Shown here: one piece after another, positions 24,132 through 36,539 of the stretch | How the letters are laid out: each line of letters starts with the position of its first letter | Numbering within the stretch: position 1 is the stretch's first letter | Source of the DNA: Sipunculus nudus | Taxonomy: Eukaryota; Annelida; Sipuncula; Golfingiida; Sipunculidae | Assembly (NCBI GenBank): GCA_026874595.1 | Contig: CM049318.1 | Coordinates: 23,436,456-23,500,455 of the forward strand | Length of the DNA: 64,000 bases | Direction: 5' to 3' | Translations under genes and position numbers: made by a program | The notes under the pieces: model-generated | Told to the model about the DNA's origin: nothing | The model's input: only the letters and a program-made list of their open reading frames with translations | Database searches by the model: none

Positions 24132-27100
24132 CTAGGTGTGTTCCCACAGAAAGTCTAGAAAAAGGAGGTCAACAGAAGTCTACCCGTGTTGCTTTCGGCC
24201 GGAACCACACTGTCTGGTGAATGTTCGCTTCAAATTTAAATGTATAGACATTTCCATGACATGACATACGTCTTTTTCATTTGGTAAAGTATTAATTAAT
24301 GTCGATTTTCCTCGCAGACTTAATATTTGTTGAGTGATATCAAAGATTTAGAATAGTGTATATTATGCTTTTAATATCATCCATTTGGAAGTGGCACATA
24401 TGTTTTGAATTCAATACAATACTAAGATCGCTTACATTTGCCAGTGTGTAACATACAAGCCACAGATAATCGATATTTTAAAAGAAAATAGGAAAGGTCC
24501 TTGCAAACTCCTCTTAAACGTGCGCCAAGCTAAATGACATCGATATATAATATGTTTTACACTTTAACGTTCTAGATGGCAATGTATGAGATGAAAGGTT
24601 CAGTAAAAACGAACCTATCCTTCATTTATTAATCATTCTACTTACCCAATTAGGAGACTGTGTATCTAAACAGATTTAATGGATATCAGTGTCATCTTCA
24701 AATGCACTTTGCGGATGTTATGTACATGCATTGTCATGTTAATCTGACAATAACTATTATGATCGAGATGTTAATCAGCCAGGGCATAAGCATTTTTCAC
24801 GTAAAAGAATGACAGTCAATTAATGAAATGAGTTTAGTTTATATTGTCCTGAATACTGTCGATGTCTCTTGACCGACTTGTGCACGACATAGATGTGTAT
24901 AGGCATTTAGGTGTCGAGAATGGTATATGCCTGTAGACCGGATGCTAGACCAGTTTTAATGGTACTTATCGAGGTCTTGGTTTTACTTTAATCTCGTCAC
25001 TTTGTTTTATTTTTTCGTCCTCATCAGCCGTGTTCACGCGGGTAAATGGTATACGCTCCTCAATAAAACCAACATGTTTTTAAAAAAAAATATTTTAGTA
25101 CAGGTCTGATAATAACACATTATTTACTCATAATGTTAGATGTGTAATCGAAATATATATTTGACCTTGTTTCAGTGTTTATAAAAATATTTTTTTATAA
25201 ATACTTTATCAAATTGTTGTTAAGAAGTCATTGAGAAATAGGTCAAGGTAACATTAAGAAATCAATTTCCCGCTTTCAAAGAGGGGCTTTTACCTGGATC
25301 ACTTCGAAAAGTAAGACCCTCTTTCTTCCAGCAGCTGTTGTGTAGTTTCCCGTACACAATTTATACAGATATAACAATCAAATGAAAAGTATCTCCAAAA
25401 GTACTTCTAACTGTCAGATATCAGGCTTTTTAATAGATATCTAGTAGATTTTTTTATAGATATCTATTTTTATGTAATCTTTACATTGTAATTTTTTTTT
25501 ATTATATATCAAACATTTGTGTAATCCTTAACAGAAGAAAGGCACGCAAAAACGCAGAGGTGTAAAATACCTAAAGATAAAATATCATATAATAAAGAGA
25601 CATAAATTATAAACAAATATCCCCACTGAAATAAACGGAAACTAGGGTATTTTTTATGAGTTTGCCATTGAAATATTTCAGACAATTTCAGATATTTTGA
25701 AATAAATACACCTGGAAAGATGATGAGCAGCAATGTTGTGGTTAATTAGGTCAGCTGGGTCTGATTCCTACCTACAGGAAAGATAAGAAAATATGAGATA
25801 AACAAAGGTGTTCAGGTTTTGTCGATTGCAGTAGTTACAATGTATTGCGAAATGTAAATGGCAGATGCGCTTTATGTTAAATTTATCTATGTGGATAACG
25901 AAGATCCCTTCAGATACATTTTTCAGGTAAAATGGAAATAATATATTTCCATTTATATTTTAAATGCATTCAATAGAATTGAATTCCTTTCAGTCTGCGT
26001 ATTTTTTTAGTGTTATCGAACAGATCGTAATAAATATGATTTATTTTTCGTCCGTCAAGATGCTCAAATCTGTTTTGTATTCTTTACATTACATTATATT
26101 AGTCACATCTATTGGTGTGTATCGCAACCTCAAATCTACAAGTAACAGATAATCAATATTGTCAGACTCCTCGGATGTGATAAACATGCATTTTATGTTA
26201 AGATGACAATAGAAGCAATTATGTTCACGGTATTAAACAACCTGGGCATTAGGTGCCATATAAGAATGGTAGCTCTATGAGTTAAAGTTGTTTTACTGAT
26301 GCTGGCCTGAATACTTTCGATGATTTTTTTCCGGCAGCTTTCTGCATAACATAGGCGTGAACATGCATGACGTAGGTGTCGAAAACGGTATTTGTCCGCT
26401 AATTGGTTTCTAGTCCACTATATGAAAGTTTTTGTCTTTGTCTTTGTCGCAGTGTAATTTCGACTTTTAAAATATTTAAGGAGTTTTCATCATATAGGAA
26501 ATGTATGTGTGCTCTGCTCTTTGTTTTATTTTTTCGGTCTTCACCAAAAAAGGTTACATGTTATACACTCATTGTTTAGTGTACGTTGTTTGGGTGTCAG
26601 CTTAGACAATGCATGACATCTGGGTAAACATATATGGTCTCGTTCGCAGTTATTTTGGTCTCATCTTTGATGCAGATTTTTCAGTATCGCGTCCCATGCT
26701 CTTTGTCCTGTGTCATTAAGGGTTCAATATGGCCGAGATTGATAGTTCCTCAGTTTTATGTCCCAGCAATGGGAAAGATTATACGCAAAGGACCTGCAGG
26801 TCCAGCAGATATCGGGCTAGTTTAACACCATGATTCTATTAAGAGGAAAACGTGTGCTACCCCTCTGGGACGTAGTACCAAGCAAAAATTCTGGCGGTTA
26901 ACCCTCCCCCCCCCCCCGAAAATAAATATCTATATAAATATCATCAAAATTTAGTGACCCAGTCCATGAGCAATAGGTTAAGAAAGCAGAATGAAAGTGT
27001 ATACCAATCAATTTGTACCAAACATCTTAACCCGAGGTGAGGGGCAGAACACAACACAAATGTCACAAAAAATATAACAGTTTATTGGACTTAATACAAA

Positions 27101-28250
27101 ACACACGGTTATAATTATGCAATCCACAAATAAAAACAGATCATAGTGTATAACACGAAACATAAACAATACATCCCCTCATTCCACGGTTAAAAAATAC
27201 ATAAAACGGACCAGATCTAAAAATTGATCCAAAAATGTCGAGTCAATACAATTTGTCACTATTCATTTGTCCTTCTTTAAATTTATTAATAGCATCCTAA
27301 ATGATTTGGGTTTTTTCTGTCACGGTCCTGCAATATGCACTTATTATGAATATGTATTTTATATTATTAAATGATACTGCATACAATGTATGTTTTATAT
27401 TGAATATCAGCATTTTAAGTGTCGTTATTATGGTTTCAGAACATTAGCACAAGATGAATTTGATTACTTCTACAACACCTCACAGGTGCCGTTTTATATC
27501 CCTTTCGTTAGTTACTTGGATACTTTGTTTCCCTTTAACAGCTTAACCTAAATGAATTTTATGGATGAATTTTCTACCATATGAGACTTTCAGCCAAGGA
27601 AATTCATTAGATTTTGGAGGAAATATGGATCACCATTATATTTTTTTTAATTCAAACTGTTCTTTTTAGTTGGTATTGTTATAAAATTGGCACAATAAAC
27701 ATAGGAATTGCCACACAAAGCTTACAAATATGCACATATTTTGACCGATCACAAAGAACCCGTGATACACCTACCAAGACCAGCGACTATTAAATGATAA
27801 ATGCTACTTAACATATTTGTGGATGAGTTTTATTGGTGCGTATTATTGTCGTGGAAATTTGACGTTTACGATACAACAATAGTCATACACCAAACCTATA
27901 TAATTCGATAATGACTGAACCACTTACGAACAAAGGTCCTGGGAAATTTCAAACAAAATTTCATTCTATATTATTATCTGCTACGAATTTGCCAAACATC
28001 CAGAAAATATTGATTCGAGGCCTGTAGGCAATTCCGGGGGCGGATTTGTGGGAAGAAAGCGGCGATCTAGCCCTTTTTATCATAAATATAAAGAATATAC
28101 AAACTACTCTTCATGTATTTGCCTTTACTTCCATTATTCTGCTGAAATTCGGTTTGTGAAAAGTCTACTGGAATAGCCGGTACAATTATATAATTATAGC
28201 AGGTCCTACAAGCGAGAACCACAATGGAATCAATGACAGATTAAAGTTTG
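24132..28250. other. Intergenic paralogous block
   Basis: It contains the signal-exon relic at about 25,711-25,765, a C11 homopolymer near 26,905, and stretches paralogous to 33,200-36,200 and 39,600-40,820. 26,836-27,000 aligns with both flanks of the tRNA array (40,770-40,821 and about 62,560-62,700) but has no array. Confidence 0.55.
25711..25765 (-). pseudogene. Signal-exon relic
   Basis: Aligns with the exon at 31,879-31,930. Both start-Met codons are changed and TAA is in frame, but the hydrophobic TLLLIIFP-like end and a CCAG|GTGTAT donor remain. Confidence 0.55.
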
Positions 28251-28477
28251 TTAAGATCTTTCACAGAGTGGGTATAACGGCTTAAAACACTTGTAGTCAT
28301 TCCAACGATAATCAGTACGTCTAAATAGACTGAGACAATGTTCAGTAAAACCCTCGTTGTTTGGTTCGCCCTGATCCCACTGGGTCAGTTCTATAGCCCC
28401 GTTGTGCCAGTTTTCGGTTTTGGAACCAAAAGGTATTACTCTGTGTCCAGATGTCCAAACGTTAAGGGCGGGATTTC
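28251..28477 (-). CDS. C-type lectin C-half exon
   Basis: Acceptor TTTTTTTTCTTCAG at 28,478. Open to TAA 28,253-28,251. It has VWTSGHRV, GEPNNEG, RWND and a final PLCE. It has no internal Met, so it can be missed by ATG-based searches. The Ca2+/sugar motifs EPN and WND are intact. Confidence 0.8.
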
Positions 28478-29127
28478 CTGAAGAAAAAAAAACAGAATTG
28501 TCTACTCCATTTCTTTTATGTCTTATGATATCACAGACTGATATATATATATAAATAAATTTGTGTTTTAGTGTTTTTAAAGAAGCGAAAGATGGCGCTC
28601 TAGTGCCGTGGTTGAAGAAGTCAGTAGTGTATACTGTGTTATTTTTAAATAATTTATTAAAATATCACAATTCACTATTTTGACTTTACATCGGCGACAA
28701 ATTAAATACAGTGTTATACGGAAGAGTTAAATTTTAATTATCACAATCAACACTTTTATGCGAACACAATAAGTACAGAACTGAAGACCATTTCACTTTA
28801 TATAGTATTACATTTTTTTTTCTTATGAATATATGTGGCCGTTTTAAGATTTAATACAAGCAAATTTGTAAACAGTGAGAATTTTGCATAAAAATTTGTG
28901 TATTGTGTTATTATTAAATCATTATTTTTATAGGATACCAGTCCAACATATTGTAACAGCACCATTTAATTTGCGCTCTTAATTAAACGTTTCAGTGATT
29001 GCATGCTCAACAGAGATTTAGTAAATATGGTAGAAATACCCAAACCAAATAATCATTTTTAATCTCAATATATTTAACATCTGCAGATAAAGAAAAATGT
29101 AAACCTGGAAAAATACGGACTTCTTAC

Positions 29128-29323
29128 CTTTTCTGTTCAGCATATCTTGGATATGTTTCTGTTCCTCATCCGTTCAATAGCGACCAATTTACTTCCGTCG
29201 TCAGACAGGCTTGTTTTGCACTCAACCATGGCTCCGGACTGAGTAGTTTGTAGCAGGAAGCATTCGAAACGGGATATGATCTTTCATTAGACACAAAGGC
29301 ACCTTCAAATTCCCCAGGGCAGT
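29128..29323 (-). pseudogene. C-type lectin N-half exon with two 1-bp deletions
   Basis: Acceptor TCTATTTAG, donor AAAG|GTAAGA. Open through SCYKLLSPEPWLSAKQAC, then out of frame to TGA. Confidence 0.75.
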
Positions 29324-29769
29324 CTAAATAGACAAAAGTTATGGACTCTATAAATCCATTTTGTTTATTCTTGCTTTGGAGGACACGTGTACTTTCTGGA
29401 TTGTCGTCGTATATGTGGTATGACAACTTTGAAATGAACGATTCTCGTTTTCCTCAAGCTTTATACGTAAATTTTGTCCAGGCCAAATCAGGCACAAAAC
29501 CTAGGCTTGTGGCCGCTTTCTTGATCTTCTAGTTAAAATCAGAAAATTCTTTAGATATCTTAATCCTTTGAGGTACGCATATCGTCAAGTTAGATACATA
29601 AATTCTTTCCCCCAAAACCCCATACGAAATCATGTGCATGCTCGTGCATATACATCAGGTGATATCTGAGGTACTCCTAAATTATTATTCTTCGCGTAAA
29701 GATTTAAAGGACCAAAATAAAAAAAAATAACTTTTAAAAAGGACCCAAAAACTCATTTATAAAGGCGTA

Positions 29770-29960
29770 AAGTTGTGGAGTGTGGAGTGCTGTGCCAAAA
29801 TGGATAGAGCCCTTGACTTGTGACCACAAGGTTTTGGGTCCACATCCCGTTCTGACCAAGCTAATATCTCAGACCAAAAGTCTTTACAACATGGTTGTGC
29901 TCTCTCGACCCAGAAATAAATGGGGCTGGTCAATGGCGAAAGACAAATGAAGAACGAAAT
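29770..29960 (+). mobile_element. Degenerate tRNA-derived SINE
   Basis: The A-box-like TGCCAAAATGGATAGAG at about 29,793 is followed by an anticodon-arm-like CTTGACTTGTGACCACAAG and a damaged B box (GGGTCCACATCCC) near 29,838. It sits in the intron between the PAN and lectin exons. Ends are not sharply defined. Confidence 0.5.
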
Positions 29961-30244
29961 ACTTTTAGCGCCTGACATAGCTGCTTTAATTATACGCTAA
30001 CCTAGGAGCGGACAAAAGTTTCAAGAATGAACAGACCCAAAGGACCAGGAAGGCAGAGTATAAAAGTCGGAAAAGTCTAACCTCGTCGGTGATCTCAGAC
30101 TATAAAGCAACACCATCACCTTTTTTTGTATAAACAAGATAAACAACAAATCTCATATACAATTCACGCAAGATTTAGGAAATAAGACCAAAAAAAATAA
30201 ACTATCGTACAGCATACCTACATCTCCTTTTCGCTTATTAAAAT

Positions 30245-30253
<9 letters not shown>

Positions 30254-30277
<24 letters not shown>

Positions 30278-30282
30278 TTATT
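30254..30282. repeat. ATT microsatellite
   Basis: About nine ATT units. Confidence 0.95.
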
Positions 30283-30740
30283 AAATGAGCACATAGAGTT
30301 TGAGAAGGTTGCTATCTGTTCGTGCTTAGTTTCTATTGGTTCCCGCAGTTTATGTACATATCTGTACTTTTGTCAGGACCAGTAACTTTTCCAAAGAAAA
30401 TGTTAAAACTTCACTAGCTCTGTACAGCGATCCCTACAGTCTATAGACCCAGTGGCCTTAGATATATTTAAACGAAAGTTTTCAAATATGGATCGTAGGT
30501 GGTATTCTTTATGTCGTTTCCCCTTGACTATATGTATACACTGCATACTGTGCTACGTATCTTTTTTCCGATTGTGTGTACGGTCTACGGATTTACCCCT
30601 CTCCACCGTCCGGTCTATCATAATGCATTAAATAGGAATCTGATAGCACACAGAAAATGTAAATGTCATTGTGCAGTAATATTTGTAAAAATATAAAGAG
30701 AATGACTTCTTAAATGTTAATTTGAACAAAGATAGCTCAC

Positions 30741-31007
30741 TGCATGTCGGCTTTGTGTCTGGGCTTTCTGATGGTTTACCATCTTGTATGGTGCACGTCC
30801 CTGAGCTAGGCTCGACATCAGAACAGGGTGCCTTCAAGTGGTTGTTTTGCAGAATGCATTTGTCGGGCTGATGGTCCACACTGGTGCACAGTGGGTCGGT
30901 CTGTCTCTTACATACAGCTTTACATTCATCTAATGATAAAGCTGGTTTATGTATAATCTTCATCACCGAAGCAGGATGATCTCTACATTCCCCACATCGG
31001 TATTCAG
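30741..31007 (-). CDS. PAN/apple-like exon
   Basis: Acceptor CGTTTGTAG, donor TGCA|GTGAGC, 267 nt, phase 1-1, fully open. It carries CGEC, SLDECKAVC, DPLCTSVDHQ and KCILQNN, like exon 2 of the intact gene. Confidence 0.75.
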
Positions 31008-31878
31008 CTACAAACGTTGCATCTTTTAATTTTGTCTGTGGTGCGTTATTTGCTGAGGATATTTATTACAATGGACATTAGATTATGACGCTCATCTCAA
31101 AAACATGGCTTGTGATATTATGCTTAAAAATTCACTGCTATTATTTATATGTTAATAAACTTCCTAAGCAAACACTTGAGAGAGTTGCCATTTTTTTTAA
31201 AGATTATTATTAAAATAATGAATTCTAACTTGGTTAACAAATATGGTGGCAAAGACTAGGTATATTATTTAATACCCAAACACAGGGTGTTTTACAACTC
31301 AACTCAGTCATGTTTGGCCCAAAACTTGTTCTCTCTAAATATTACCATTAACTTGCGTAATGATGACGAAAGTACAGGGGAGTTTATTCACCGTCGTCCG
31401 TTAGCACAGCGCACATCTTATCCGTGATACCAAGAAATACCAGGTCATGCTACAATGTTCTTAGAAACCCTAAGTTTGGTCTCAAGCCTTGAAGCGTCTT
31501 GAGTGAATAAGGTCTGTTGCATAAAAATCTACCAAGGGATTTCAAATTCACAGAACATTTAATAGTATATCCTTTACATGTTGAGTCTGGAAATGATTCA
31601 TCATTTGAACAAAATTGGCCTTACCATCGCTTTAAAATCTTTACAAAAATATATGATTTTCACTGGAATCGTTCCTTTATGAGTGAAGAAATTCATATTC
31701 TTTTTGGACAAAATTATTTGTGTGAGACATACTTCTCAAGAGTGACCTTTAAGATTACACATGAGATTAATTTGGATTGTTCGACAACTGATATCAATGT
31801 TTTGAAAACAATATTATGTACCTGTCGAGCGATCTATAAAACATTGAATTTAATTTGTTTGTCAACTTAGTATCTCAC

Positions 31879-31930
31879 CTGGGAAGCTGATTAGCAGCAA
31901 TGCTGTGGACAATTTATTCATCTGAGTCAT
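31879..31930 (-). CDS. Signal-peptide exon
   Basis: ATG at 31,930-31,928. 17 codons plus one base, MTQMNKLSTALLLISFP, then donor CCAG|GTGAGA. Hydrophobic core LSTALLLIS. Confidence 0.7.
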
Positions 31931-34132
31931 CGGAGTTTCCCACCTGCAGGAACGATTAGAAAACTGTAGATACAGACGTATTGCAGTGTTGTAAATAACC
32001 GTAGCTTCAGTCTGATGAAATGTAAATAGCAGGTGCGTTTAGTTACAATGTCTCTTGTGCAATAGAAGTATAATAGATGTCCATTTCAAATTAAATGTAT
32101 CTCTGGATATCGACTTTCCTTGCAGTCTGTGTATTACTTTATTCTATCGAACAATGTACAATAAAAATTATTAACCTTTATTGCCGCGGCATGCTAAAGG
32201 TGTTAGATGTGCATTGTTTTCTTAAAATCACCTAATATTAGTCACACTTATCAGTATGTATTGCAAACCAAAAAAAACACAAGGCAAGAGTAATCGATCT
32301 TGTCAGAAATGAATCGCGCATATGAATAGAAAAGAATGAATTTATTGATATTGTTATATAACATGTTTTTAAAGGTTAATGTGTTACATTTACCCGCATG
32401 ACATGAAAGGGATACTACAAATGCCTATCATTTAAACTTCCCTTCCTAAATAATGATTGATACAGACAGGGGGCTATGTGGAACTACATATGTTTAATGG
32501 GAATCAATGTGTGTGGCAGTAAACCAAGTTTTGGGAAAATATATGTATTGTTATGATCAAGCTGTCAAAAACCTATTATGTTCATTTTGCTATAGGCACC
32601 TTTGTTATATATGAATACCCTGACATCAGTTTTTATTGATGCTGTCATGAATACTGTCGATGAACATAATTTATTTCTCTCTGCATTGTACAGGTCTGGA
32701 CATTTTTGTAGTTCCGGAGGTTTGCAGGTCATGGTTTTGGAGGCCCTGATCAGGATTTTTAATAACTTCGGTCACCATTGTGGTTTCGACTTCGAGACCA
32801 TGTCGAAATCCATGTTTTACACAGTATACATAATTAAATGGTGAAATGTGTAACAAACCTTTTTTACGCGCATGCACACGTTGTTAAATGGTCGTCTGCT
32901 ATGTTCGGGTCAATTTGTCAACATTGCCAGTTGTTTCGAATGAAATTTAAAGGGACATAATCAGGGGTAAAATTATCCCTATTCTTTCACACTGTCAGTT
33001 TAGTTTTGCTTTATAAATAAGTTTCCAGTAAAACAATCTGAAAACACAGTCTCATGCTTCCCATACGGCTTGCATTACAAAAAGCGATAATACAAATAAA
33101 CACAGTGTATATGCCACAATTAGCGAGACGTGCTGGACCACATGTAAAATGGTGCAGAAGGATATCACGTTCTACACCGAGCGCCATTTAGAGTTTATGC
33201 TTTGAATCAATCATCTGAAAACCTGTTGGAGGAACCACAAAGGTCCTGTCAATACAATTTGTCGCTCTTTCATTTGTCTTTCTATATATTGATCAATGGC
33301 ACTATATTTTTCGGGGTAGAGGTCTTGACATATTTGTCCTATTCACTTATGTTTAATTTATATTCTATACAGTAAACGGTTTTATATAAAACATATATTT
33401 TATATTGAATATTAACAGCATAAGGATTTGAGATTCATAACAATTGCTCGCTAGCACAATTTACAAATATATTTTTCATTATTATACCCTAGTAGGGTGG
33501 CGAGTTATTAGAGCTTCTTTTCGTTTGTTTTGTGGAGTTTTAGTTTAACATCTCGAAAAAAATCCATTATTCATGGAGATAATCTACATCACCATTATAT
33601 ATTTTAATTGAAATGTTTCTTCTAGAAGGCTAGGTATGGAACCCTGACGCTGTCTTCACGAGACTATATGTCAAGAATATATGATTAAAACCTATCGGAG
33701 GTACCCTTCAAGCCTCAGACTACCAACCTAGTTTACTGTATCGCACTGCCCTTCTATTGCCATCTCGTGTGTATTTAGTTAAATAAACACTGTTAATTAT
33801 ACTGTTTATAATGTTTTTCCTGAATTTTAATATTAAATAATAGACATTAATGTTACTATCCAATGAGAGTCAAGTATTTTTTTAATCTTATCACATTACC
33901 AAATAACACGTCCACTGGTATGTACGAGCTTATTGGATGTCCTGCGTTTGTTACTGTATTCTTACGAAACTGTCACGATAAATGTCTACACAAATCGCCT
34001 GCAACAGCCATAAGCAGATCAACGACATACAAATTACAGGGGTTTTTTTTAGATTCAACGGTCTCAAATTTGTCGTGGAAAGCTCACTTTATCAAATTTT
34101 TGTAGTACCTTATAGTTTAAGTAATTATAAAA
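31931..34132. other. Intergenic sequence
   Basis: No gene recognised. 33,230-33,430 is paralogous to about 27,230-27,420. Confidence 0.5.
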
Positions 34133-35858
34133 CTAGATGTGTCGGAACGACACGAATGCCCCCGCCTTGGGCAAATAAGAAACATTTGTAAAATTTTGAA
34201 ATTTTTTTTAAGTTCAGGAGGTGTCGTATGGTCAAAAGTAGGTCAACAAGGGCAAAATGCAAACTCGATCTGTAACGGGTCATTATCAAGCAACACACCA
34301 AAAACCATGCCAGTTTATGCAGGCATTGTAAAAAAAAGTCCATACATGTGCATTTTCCATAAAAATTTCTGTCTTTCATGAAATTTTCTATGTTTAGGAG
34401 CCGTAAAACAATCAAAATTAGGTCAACCGGGATGAAAGGCGAACTCGATCTGTAACTGTCATTATCTGCCCACACATGAAAATCAGGGTGGTATCTGCAG
34501 GCATTGAGGAAAAAAAGTAAGTACATATGCATTTGTTATGAAAATTTATATTTTTCATGAAACTTTCTATGTTCAGGAGCAGTCAAATGGTCAAAAGTAG
34601 GTCAACTGAGAGAAAACAAGAACTCGATCTGTAACTGGTCATTATCTGCCTACACACTAAAAATCAGGCCCGTATCTGCAGGCACTGTAAAAAAAAGTCC
34701 ATACATATGCACCTTTTATGAAATTTTCTTTGTTAGAGCACCGTCAAACGGTCAAAAATAGGTCAACTGGGACAAAACGTGAACTTGATCTGTAACTGGT
34801 CATTATCTGCCCACACACCAAAAATCAGGCCAATATCTGCAGGTATTGTGAAGAAAAGTCTGTACAAGTGTATTTGTCATGAAAATTTATGTTTTACATG
34901 AAATTTTCTATGTTCAGGAGCCGTAAAACAGTCAAAAGTAGGTCAACCAGGACGAAATGCGAACTCAATCTGTAACTGGTCAATATCTGGCCACACACCA
35001 AAAATCAGGCCAATATCTGCAGCCATTGCGAAAAAAAGTCCGTACATGTGTATTTGTCATGATATTTCATATTTTTCATGAAATTTTCTATGTTCAGGAG
35101 CCGTAAAACGGTCAAAAGTAGGTCAACCAGGACGAAACGAGAACTCGATCTGTAACAGGTCTATATCTGCCCACACACCAAAAATCAGGCCAATATCTGC
35201 AGGCATTGCGAAAAAAAGTCCGTACATGTGTATTTGTCATGATATTTCTATTTTTCATTAAATTTTCTAAGTTTAGGAGCCGTAAAACAGTCAAAAGTAG
35301 GTCAACCGGGACGAAACGCGAACTCGATCTGTAACTGGTCTATATCTGTCCACACACCAAAAATCAGGCCAATATCTGCAGGCACTGCGAAAAGAAGTCC
35401 GTACATGTGTATTTGTCATGAAATTTCATATTTTTCATGAAATTTTCTATGTTCAGGAGCCGTAAAACGGTCAAAAGTTGGTCAACCAGGACGAAACGAG
35501 AACTCGATCTGTAACTGGTCTATATCTGCTCACACACCAAAAATCAGGCCAATATCTGCAGGCATTGCGAAAAAAAAGTCCGTACATGTGTATCTGTCAT
35601 GAATATTTCTATTTTTCATGAAATTTTCTAAGTTTAGGAGCCGTAAAACGGTCAAAAGAAGGTCAACCGGGACGAAACGCGAACTCGATCTGTAAATGGT
35701 CTGTATCTGCCAACACACCAAAAATTAGGCCAATATCTGCAGGCATTGCGAAAAAAAGTCCGTACAACTGTTTGATTTCGGAATGACGGAAGGACGGAAT
35801 GACGGAATGACGGACATGGGTAAAACTATATGCCCCGGCCACTTTGTGGCGGGGGCAT
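34133..35858 (-). mobile_element. Non-autonomous Helitron/HINE-like element (pearl type)
   Basis: Read on the minus strand, the 3' end is a perfect hairpin GTGTCG-TTC-CGACAC (34,139-34,153) followed by AT and CTAG at 34,133-34,136, the classic Helitron end. The other end carries a near-perfect 12-bp stem (35,831-35,857, TGCCCCGGCCAC against GTGGCGGGGGCA). The block GGCGGGGGCAT is repeated in inverse near both ends (34,155-34,165 and 35,848-35,858). The centre is a tandem repeat. No helicase or Rep gene. Bivalve pearl elements share this plan; that identity is inferred. Confidence 0.72.
34200..35770. repeat. Tandem repeat of about 180 bp, nine copies, inside the Helitron-like element
   Basis: The block GGAGCCGTAAAACGG or its variants recurs at 34,217, 34,397, 34,576, about 34,736, 34,917, 35,097, 35,276, 35,456 and 35,637. 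Outer copies are more diverged and one spacing is about 160. Short frames on the minus strand repeat with the unit and are not genes. Confidence 0.9.
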
Positions 35859-36299
35859 AAAAATAAATAAATTTAACCGCTATCGAAGAAACTACTAGGG
35901 AAAATAGGAGAAGGCTAGAATACAACATTTCATTCTATATTCGTATCTGCTAAGGATACTGCGAACACATCTAGAAATACCGGTCGAGAATGGTAGACAA
36001 TTCCAGAGCGGAATTCAGGGGGCAAAGCGGAGTCCCCCATACATTTTTTACCTAAAAATACAAAAAAAAAACAGATATAGAAAAATAGAAACAAAATCAC
36101 GCTTATTACCCAAACTTCGCCTCGTTTTGCGCCGCTTATTTGCCTAATTCTGTAGACGATAGGTCTGAACAGAGTTTACTGGAAATCTCGTTAAACGATC
36201 TCGGCCACGAAATTCCTCGACTTCTCCTTTCAATTGTTCTCTATCCGATCCTGGGCACGTCGTAAAGATGAGAAATAGGCTTGAGTCAGTGAGATCTTA

Positions 36300-36539
36300 A
36301 TGTTTGTTTAGATCTTTCACAAACTGGGTGGAATCGCTTTAAACACTTTCCGTAATTCCAGCGATGATCATAACGTCTCACTGGACTGAGACAATATTCA
36401 GTAAAATCACCATTGTTTGGTTCGCCCTGTCCCAATTGGGTCTTTTTTGTAGCCCGGAATTGCCATTCCTAGTTTTCTGGTTTAAGAACCGAAGGTACTA
36501 AGTTGTGTCCAGTTGTGAAAACGTCATTTACGGATCTTT
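36300..36539 (-). pseudogene. Orphan C-type lectin C-half exon
   Basis: Acceptor TTTTTTTCCAG remains. GEPNNG is present but a TAG interrupts the frame before it, WND has become WNY, and the terminal stop is lost (AGATCTAAA). No PAN or N-half exon is visible between this exon and 38,760, so this copy has lost its middle. Confidence 0.75.

Larger units (their letters stand above)
28251..31930 (-). pseudogene. PAN plus C-type lectin gene copy with a frameshifted exon 3
   Basis: Exons on the minus strand: 31,930-31,879 (signal), 31,007-30,741 (PAN), 29,323-29,128 (lectin N-half), 28,477-28,251 (lectin C-half). Exons 1, 2 and 4 are open with good splice sites and phase-1 boundaries. Exon 3 is 196 nt, which breaks the 3n rule. 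Two single-base deletions relative to paralogues (near TGACGACGGAAGT and near CGGATGAGG) lead to TGA. Consensus errors in a long-read assembly could give the same picture, so the pseudogene call depends on confirming those two positions. The encoded domains would otherwise match the gene at 18,425-24,131, with a slightly longer signal exon. Confidence 0.7.

Noticed and set aside
34125-35928. Minus-strand frames of 60-135 residues
   Set aside because: They are periodic products of the 180-bp repeat.
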